A DNA stretch of 64,000 bases from Rhizobium sp. FKL33 (GTDB taxonomy: Bacteria; Pseudomonadota; Alphaproteobacteria; Rhizobiales; Rhizobiaceae): contig NZ_STFX01000018.1 of assembly GCF_005222915.1 (NCBI RefSeq), positions 142,853 to 206,852 of the forward strand, read 5' to 3'. This document shows positions 61,372-64,000 of this stretch, piece after piece. The position numbers and the translations under genes are program-made. Each line of letters starts with the position of its first letter. The first letter of the stretch is position 1. The notes beneath the pieces are model-generated. The model saw nothing but the letters and a program-made list of their open reading frames with translations. It was not told the origin of the DNA and searched no databases.

Positions 61372-61707
61372 TCAATCATCGGCTCGGTTCGGGTGCTTTG
61401 TTTTGCCCGCTTCGGCGGCGCTCCGGGCGACGAGGCGATCTTCTTCGCCAAATGCGGCGTCGCGTTCCAGCGCAGCCGCGAGGTCATCGACCGTGATGGA
61501 CAGGCGCTGCTTGTTGACGCTGCGGGCCTCGATCGCCGGCACCTCGATCACCAGAGACGCGACGTGATAGGCGGCGAAGGACAGGCCCTCGATGAGTTCC
61601 TCTTCCTTTGTCACCTGGTAGGAGCCGGCCGGCTGATCCGAGACGCTGGCGCCGATCGAAAACAAGTGGCGAAAGGTGACCACCGATTCGGTTTTCCTGC
61701 TCTGCAT
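61372..61707 (-). CDS. Small conserved-hypothetical-type protein
   Basis: A 111-residue protein (SVVTFRHLFSIGASVSDQPA at the N-terminal side, then EEELIEGLSFAAYH and an acidic-basic C-terminus). I recognise the pattern from small rhizobial hypothetical proteins of about 70-100 residues, but no function is known. The start at 61707 has a GAAGAA site. It is the first gene downstream of a gap of 112 bases and lies 81 bases before the HWE kinase in the same direction; co-transcription is possible. Confidence 0.6.
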   Translation of the reverse strand: MQSRKTESVVTFRHLFSIGASVSDQPAGSYQVTKEEELIEGLSFAAYHVASLVIEVPAIEARSVNKQRLSITVDDLAAALERDAAFGEEDRLVARSAAEAGKTKHPNRADD

Positions 61708-61819
61708 GTCGGTTCTTCAGGTCTGCGTGGGAAGCCAGGCCCGGCCCGGCTATGATAAGAGGACTCTGTTTCCGGACGAAAACATCGCCGCCGTCCGGGC
61801 GTCCCGATCGAGAAGAGCG

Positions 61820-61963
61820 TCACCGGCGTTTATCGGCGGCATCGATTGTCGGAGACACCGACGCGACTTGTCCCTGCGCAACGAACCGCCCTATGAGTCC
61901 AAACACGGAGTCGAGAGGCTCCGTCGAGGAAGGCGGCTCCGTCAAGAGGAACCGCATTCCCAT
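61820..61963 (-). CDS. Possible very small protein (MRF-PPS type)
   Basis: A 47-residue frame opening GMRFLLTEPPSSTEP behind CCGGAG. The opening echoes that of the frame at 63052-63357 (VIRFTKAPPSEEPQ), and both have GACATC just before ATG. This repeated pattern is the main support; length and composition alone would not justify a call. Confidence 0.35.
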   Translation of the reverse strand: MGMRFLLTEPPSSTEPLDSVFGLIGRFVAQGQVASVSPTIDAADKRR

Positions 61964-62048
61964 GATGTCGCTCCGGCTGAGTTCGCCGTTGGCGCCAGCA
62001 TGCGCCGGCTGGGGATGCTTGGCAAGCAAATTCTATTTCAGGATGCTT

Positions 62049-62074
62049 GGAACCAATGGATTCAATTTTTCATT
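62049..62074 (+). promoter_or_regulatory. Possible EcfG-type general stress promoter
   Basis: GGAAC at 62049-62053, 17 bases, CATT at 62071-62074, against the alphaproteobacterial general-stress consensus GGAAC-N16/17-CGTT (one mismatch). It points to the small frameshifted gene at 62224. The surrounding stretch (61964-62223) has no other gene. Confidence 0.3.
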
Positions 62075-62223
62075 GTACATCGTGGGTCATTTTATCCATG
62101 ATGGCCTACCGCCTCCCGTTCTCCGCTGGCTTCACCGTCCAAGAAGCCCGCCTCTGGGGCATTCCCCGGCACAATGGCGCGGAGAACGGAGGAAGCAAAC
62201 CAGCACATTTGAGGCGCGACGAT

Positions 62224-62479
62224 ATGCGGGAATTCTCAGCCAGTTCGAATGGCGACCGGTGGTTTCTCATCCAGGGCTCCACGGCAGAAAAAGCCCATGT
62301 GCTTCACCAGGCGAACCCTTCCTCCGGCGGACACGAAACACGCACGCCCGTCGACGTTTTTTCTCGACATCAGTCCGTTCAGCCCGGAGCGGGAGGCGCT
62401 GCTAGCCCTACTCGAGAAACAGGCCTTGTCGCCAGATGAGCACGCCCCGCCGCCGCTGTCTCGGTCATCCCCGACTTGA
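62224..62479 (+). pseudogene. Small conserved-hypothetical-type gene with +1 frameshift in a T6 run
   Basis: The first frame reads MREFSASSNGDRWFLI and continues to THE region RTPVDVF; after the T run at 62357-62362 the coherent continuation is in another frame, LDISPFSPEREALLALLE, ending at 62479. Removing one T joins them as PVDVFLDISPF. The joined product, about 84 residues, matches a rhizobial family of small proteins (pattern NGDRWFL, HQANPSSGG, PEREALL). TTGAGG precedes the ATG. The break is either a true inactivation, slippage on a T run, or a homopolymer sequence error. Confidence 0.65.
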
Positions 62480-62577
62480 CCTGACAGCCGACCGGTGTCC
62501 GGGCGGCCCGCCTTCTCCGGTCATCCTCGACGGCATCGCCGCAGGACGCAGGCGGCTCGGCGTCGGATCCGGATTGG

Positions 62578-62772
62578 TCAGACCGACTCGAGATCGCGTT
62601 CCATGGCGACGCGGTTCTGGTTGAGCTCCTCGTTCCACAGCCGGTATTGCTGATTGTTGTGATAGGCCGGCAATGAAGCAGCCACCGTGTAGGTGGCGGC
62701 AGCAGCCGGAAACAATCCCCGCGTCTTCAGCAGACGAACAGTTTGCCCGATGGCGTAACGATGGGTCGGCAT
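62578..62772 (-). CDS. Small conserved-hypothetical-type protein
   Basis: A 64-residue protein opening MPTHRYAIGQTVRLL, with AAATYTVAASLPAYHNNQQY and RLWNEELNQNRVAMERDLE, the pattern of a small beta-rich protein common in rhizobia. The start at 62772 follows GGAG; an in-frame ATG at 62787 lacks a site. The function is unknown. It stands alone in a region of small genes. Confidence 0.65.
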   Translation of the reverse strand: MPTHRYAIGQTVRLLKTRGLFPAAAATYTVAASLPAYHNNQQYRLWNEELNQNRVAMERDLESV

Positions 62773-63051
62773 GGCGCGTTTCTCCACTTCCAGACTGATT
62801 TTCTGACCAGGCGACCGGAGGATCGCCGGAAAGAGCGACGATCCTTAGGGCAATATTGTCGAGGCCTGTGCGGGACAAGCGCCTGCTGCCCTCAGGCCCG
62901 GGTCGCCGGAGAAGATAGCGCTCGCCTGACGGCAGACAAAAGCACCCGGCATTTGTGATCGGCGTCGACCGGGAGTGGCCCGCCGGCGTCGTCCTGTTTG
63001 TCGGCGCAGCTCTCCGCCTGGGCGGCACGGAATTGCGCAAGGATCACCACA

Positions 63052-63357
63052 TTACCCGTTGTCGCGATCATCGGCGTCCGCCTTGGTTGTTTCCGGAGCG
63101 CTCTGGTCCTTCAGGCCGCCGCCTTCGTCTTCCCATCGGGAGAGAGCCGCGGGTTGCCCGGCGGCGGCATGCCGCTTGGATCCGGCCAGGTCCAGCGCGG
63201 GCGCCTTTTCGGCCTTGTCGTCAATGCGCGGCTTACCCTTGCCATCTCGATCTCTTGAGGACCGGCCGGCGGCAGAGGGCCGCCCCTCGCCCTGCTCCAG
63301 AGGAAGCGAGGCCTGCGGCTCTTCTGAAGGCGGGGCTTTCGTAAAACGGATCACCAT
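63052..63357 (-). CDS. Small charged, probably disordered protein
   Basis: A 101-residue frame opening VIRFTKAPPSEEPQ after Met, then almost entirely charged and small residues (RSSRDRDGKGKPRIDDK and similar), so likely disordered. Its ATG overlaps the end of the upstream small gene by 7 bases (ATGGTGA), which suggests coupling. The opening resembles that of the frame at 61820-61963. The composition is partly what a GC-rich antisense frame gives, so confidence is modest. Confidence 0.42.
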   Translation of the reverse strand: MVIRFTKAPPSEEPQASLPLEQGEGRPSAAGRSSRDRDGKGKPRIDDKAEKAPALDLAGSKRHAAAGQPAALSRWEDEGGGLKDQSAPETTKADADDRDNG

Positions 63358-63545
63358 GATGTCGCCCCCCGATATCCATCGGGGCCTCTGCGCCACCGCG
63401 CGGGTCGAACCACGGCCAGGGCCAGCGCCGGGCGCGCGGGTGCGAACAAGCGATCCTGGTGGGGCATGAGCGCCTGAACAAGCGCCTGCTTTATGAAGCC
63501 CGCGTCAAAAATCTCGGAAAAATACTGCTTGAGGTCGGAAGACAT
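63351..63545 (-). CDS. Small unknown protein with shared stress-type leader
   Basis: A 64-residue frame opening MSSDLKQYFSEIFDAGF, with an amphipathic helix in the first 30 residues. The ribosome-binding site is ideal (AAAAAAGGAGGACG), and a sigma-32-like promoter lies 80 bases upstream. Leader, ribosome-binding site and first three codons closely match those of the gene starting at 56892. The C-terminal half is arginine-rich and may not be folded. The function is unknown. Confidence 0.5.
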   Translation of the reverse strand: MSSDLKQYFSEIFDAGFIKQALVQALMPHQDRLFAPARPALALAVVRPARWRRGPDGYRGATSW

Positions 63546-63624
63546 TCCGTCCTCCTTTTTTGGGGCTCGGGTGAGTGCCGCCCGCAAAATGACAGCGCCC
63601 GTGCAAAAGCCGCCATTGTCCTGG

Positions 63625-63652
63625 AGATGGGAATAAAATCAGCAATTGCAAG
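63625..63652 (-). promoter_or_regulatory. Sigma-32-like promoter of the 63.5-kb small-gene operon
   Basis: Read on the minus strand: CTTGCAA (-35, 63652-63646), 13-base spacer, TCCCATCT (-10, 63632-63625). The -10 matches CCCCATNT at seven of eight positions and the -35 matches CTTGAAA at five of seven. Spacing is within the accepted 13-15 bases. Confidence 0.55.
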
Positions 63653-64000
63653 AGCGCCGTGTGTTTCGACGTTAAATAAGGGCCCTGACGCCTATGTGGA
63701 ACGGCCCGGCTGGCAAGGCCTTAGTCGCGCAACTCTCCGCTGTACAGTGAAGTCATATATCCGGCCTGTTAGCGCGGTCATCGACCGCTGGCCACGTTGG
63801 GATCCGCGATGCCGATCGCCCAATCAATTTTGCGCGCTCAAAGGCGCACCGGCCCATCACTGCTGGGGCTCAGCATTCTGGTGAAACTACAGCCGTTATT
63901 CGGTCATGACGCCTTGAACTAAAGCATCGTACCGAAAACGTGAATCGTTGGGATTTTGAGATTTCCGGTTTTCATGATTCCCTTCTGATTGGAGGTGTTT
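63653..64000. other. Right-edge intergenic stretch
   Basis: No gene is supported. The last bases (GATTGGAGGTGTTT) look like a ribosome-binding site for a plus-strand gene that would start just past the window. GAATC at 63941 and GATTC at 63977 are inverted. The style recalls the leader of transposase genes in rhizobia, but nothing here proves an insertion sequence. Confidence 0.35.

Noticed and set aside
1..64000. CRISPR arrays, tRNA or rRNA genes, prophage genes, replication origin
   Set aside because: No regularly spaced repeats, cloverleaf-like sequences, phage-type genes or iterons were noticed. A dedicated search would be needed to exclude small examples.

Overview
The window looks like a chromosome or large-replicon segment from a GC-rich alphaproteobacterium, most likely of the Hyphomicrobiales (rhizobia and relatives). 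Pointers are a DUF1488 protein, an HWE-type sensor kinase, several very short rhizobial-type genes near the right end, and a dominance of ABC uptake systems with catabolic enzymes. The genus cannot be fixed. I see no rRNA, tRNA, CRISPR array, replication origin or complete insertion sequence. Genes are packed tightly, many with ATGA-type start/stop overlaps.

Region 1 (1-25.1 kb) is an aromatic-amine and 4-hydroxyphenylacetate island. It holds a GMC oxidoreductase cut by the left edge, a five-gene branched-chain-type (Liv) ABC importer, an AraC regulator, and hpaB-hpaC, which make homoprotocatechuate from 4-hydroxyphenylacetate. An aldehyde dehydrogenase and an amino acid/amine permease follow on the minus strand. 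A plus-strand operon then carries an IclR regulator, a Tm-1-like protein, a HAD hydrolase, a class III aminotransferase, an AGXT2L-type PLP phospho-lyase and an APH-type kinase. The set ends with hpaR and the complete meta-cleavage route hpaF-hpaE-hpaD-hpaG-hpaH-hpaI. The kinase plus phospho-lyase pair beside an aldehyde dehydrogenase and hpaBC suggests, as inference, that beta-hydroxylated phenylethylamines such as octopamine are converted to 4-hydroxyphenylacetaldehyde and fed into this pathway.

Region 2 (25.3-49.1 kb) is a purine/nucleoside island. An eight-gene overlapping minus-strand operon encodes adenosine deaminase, an unknown exported protein, a BMP-type nucleoside ABC importer, an aberrant adenine-deaminase-like enzyme and a DszC/acyl-CoA-dehydrogenase-like flavoprotein. 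Next come a LysR regulator with a divergent guanine-deaminase-type enzyme, two more adenine-deaminase paralogues around a LacI regulator, and a plus-strand operon with an ATZ/TRZ-type amidohydrolase, a nucleoside hydrolase and a second BMP-type importer. Two LacI-type operators of the same form lie upstream of the plus-strand units.

Region 3 (49.2-64 kb) is mixed: an alpha/beta hydrolase, a 1,703-residue GH94/glucoamylase protein resembling the C-terminal half of cyclic beta-1,2-glucan synthase, small stress-type genes, a fatty acid desaturase, a cold-shock protein with a well-defined promoter, a PHB-depolymerase-family esterase and an HWE histidine kinase. Two small operons share a similar leader and sigma-32-like promoters. 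Two genes here carry apparent +1 frameshifts, each in a run of six T (coding strand), which may be sequence errors.
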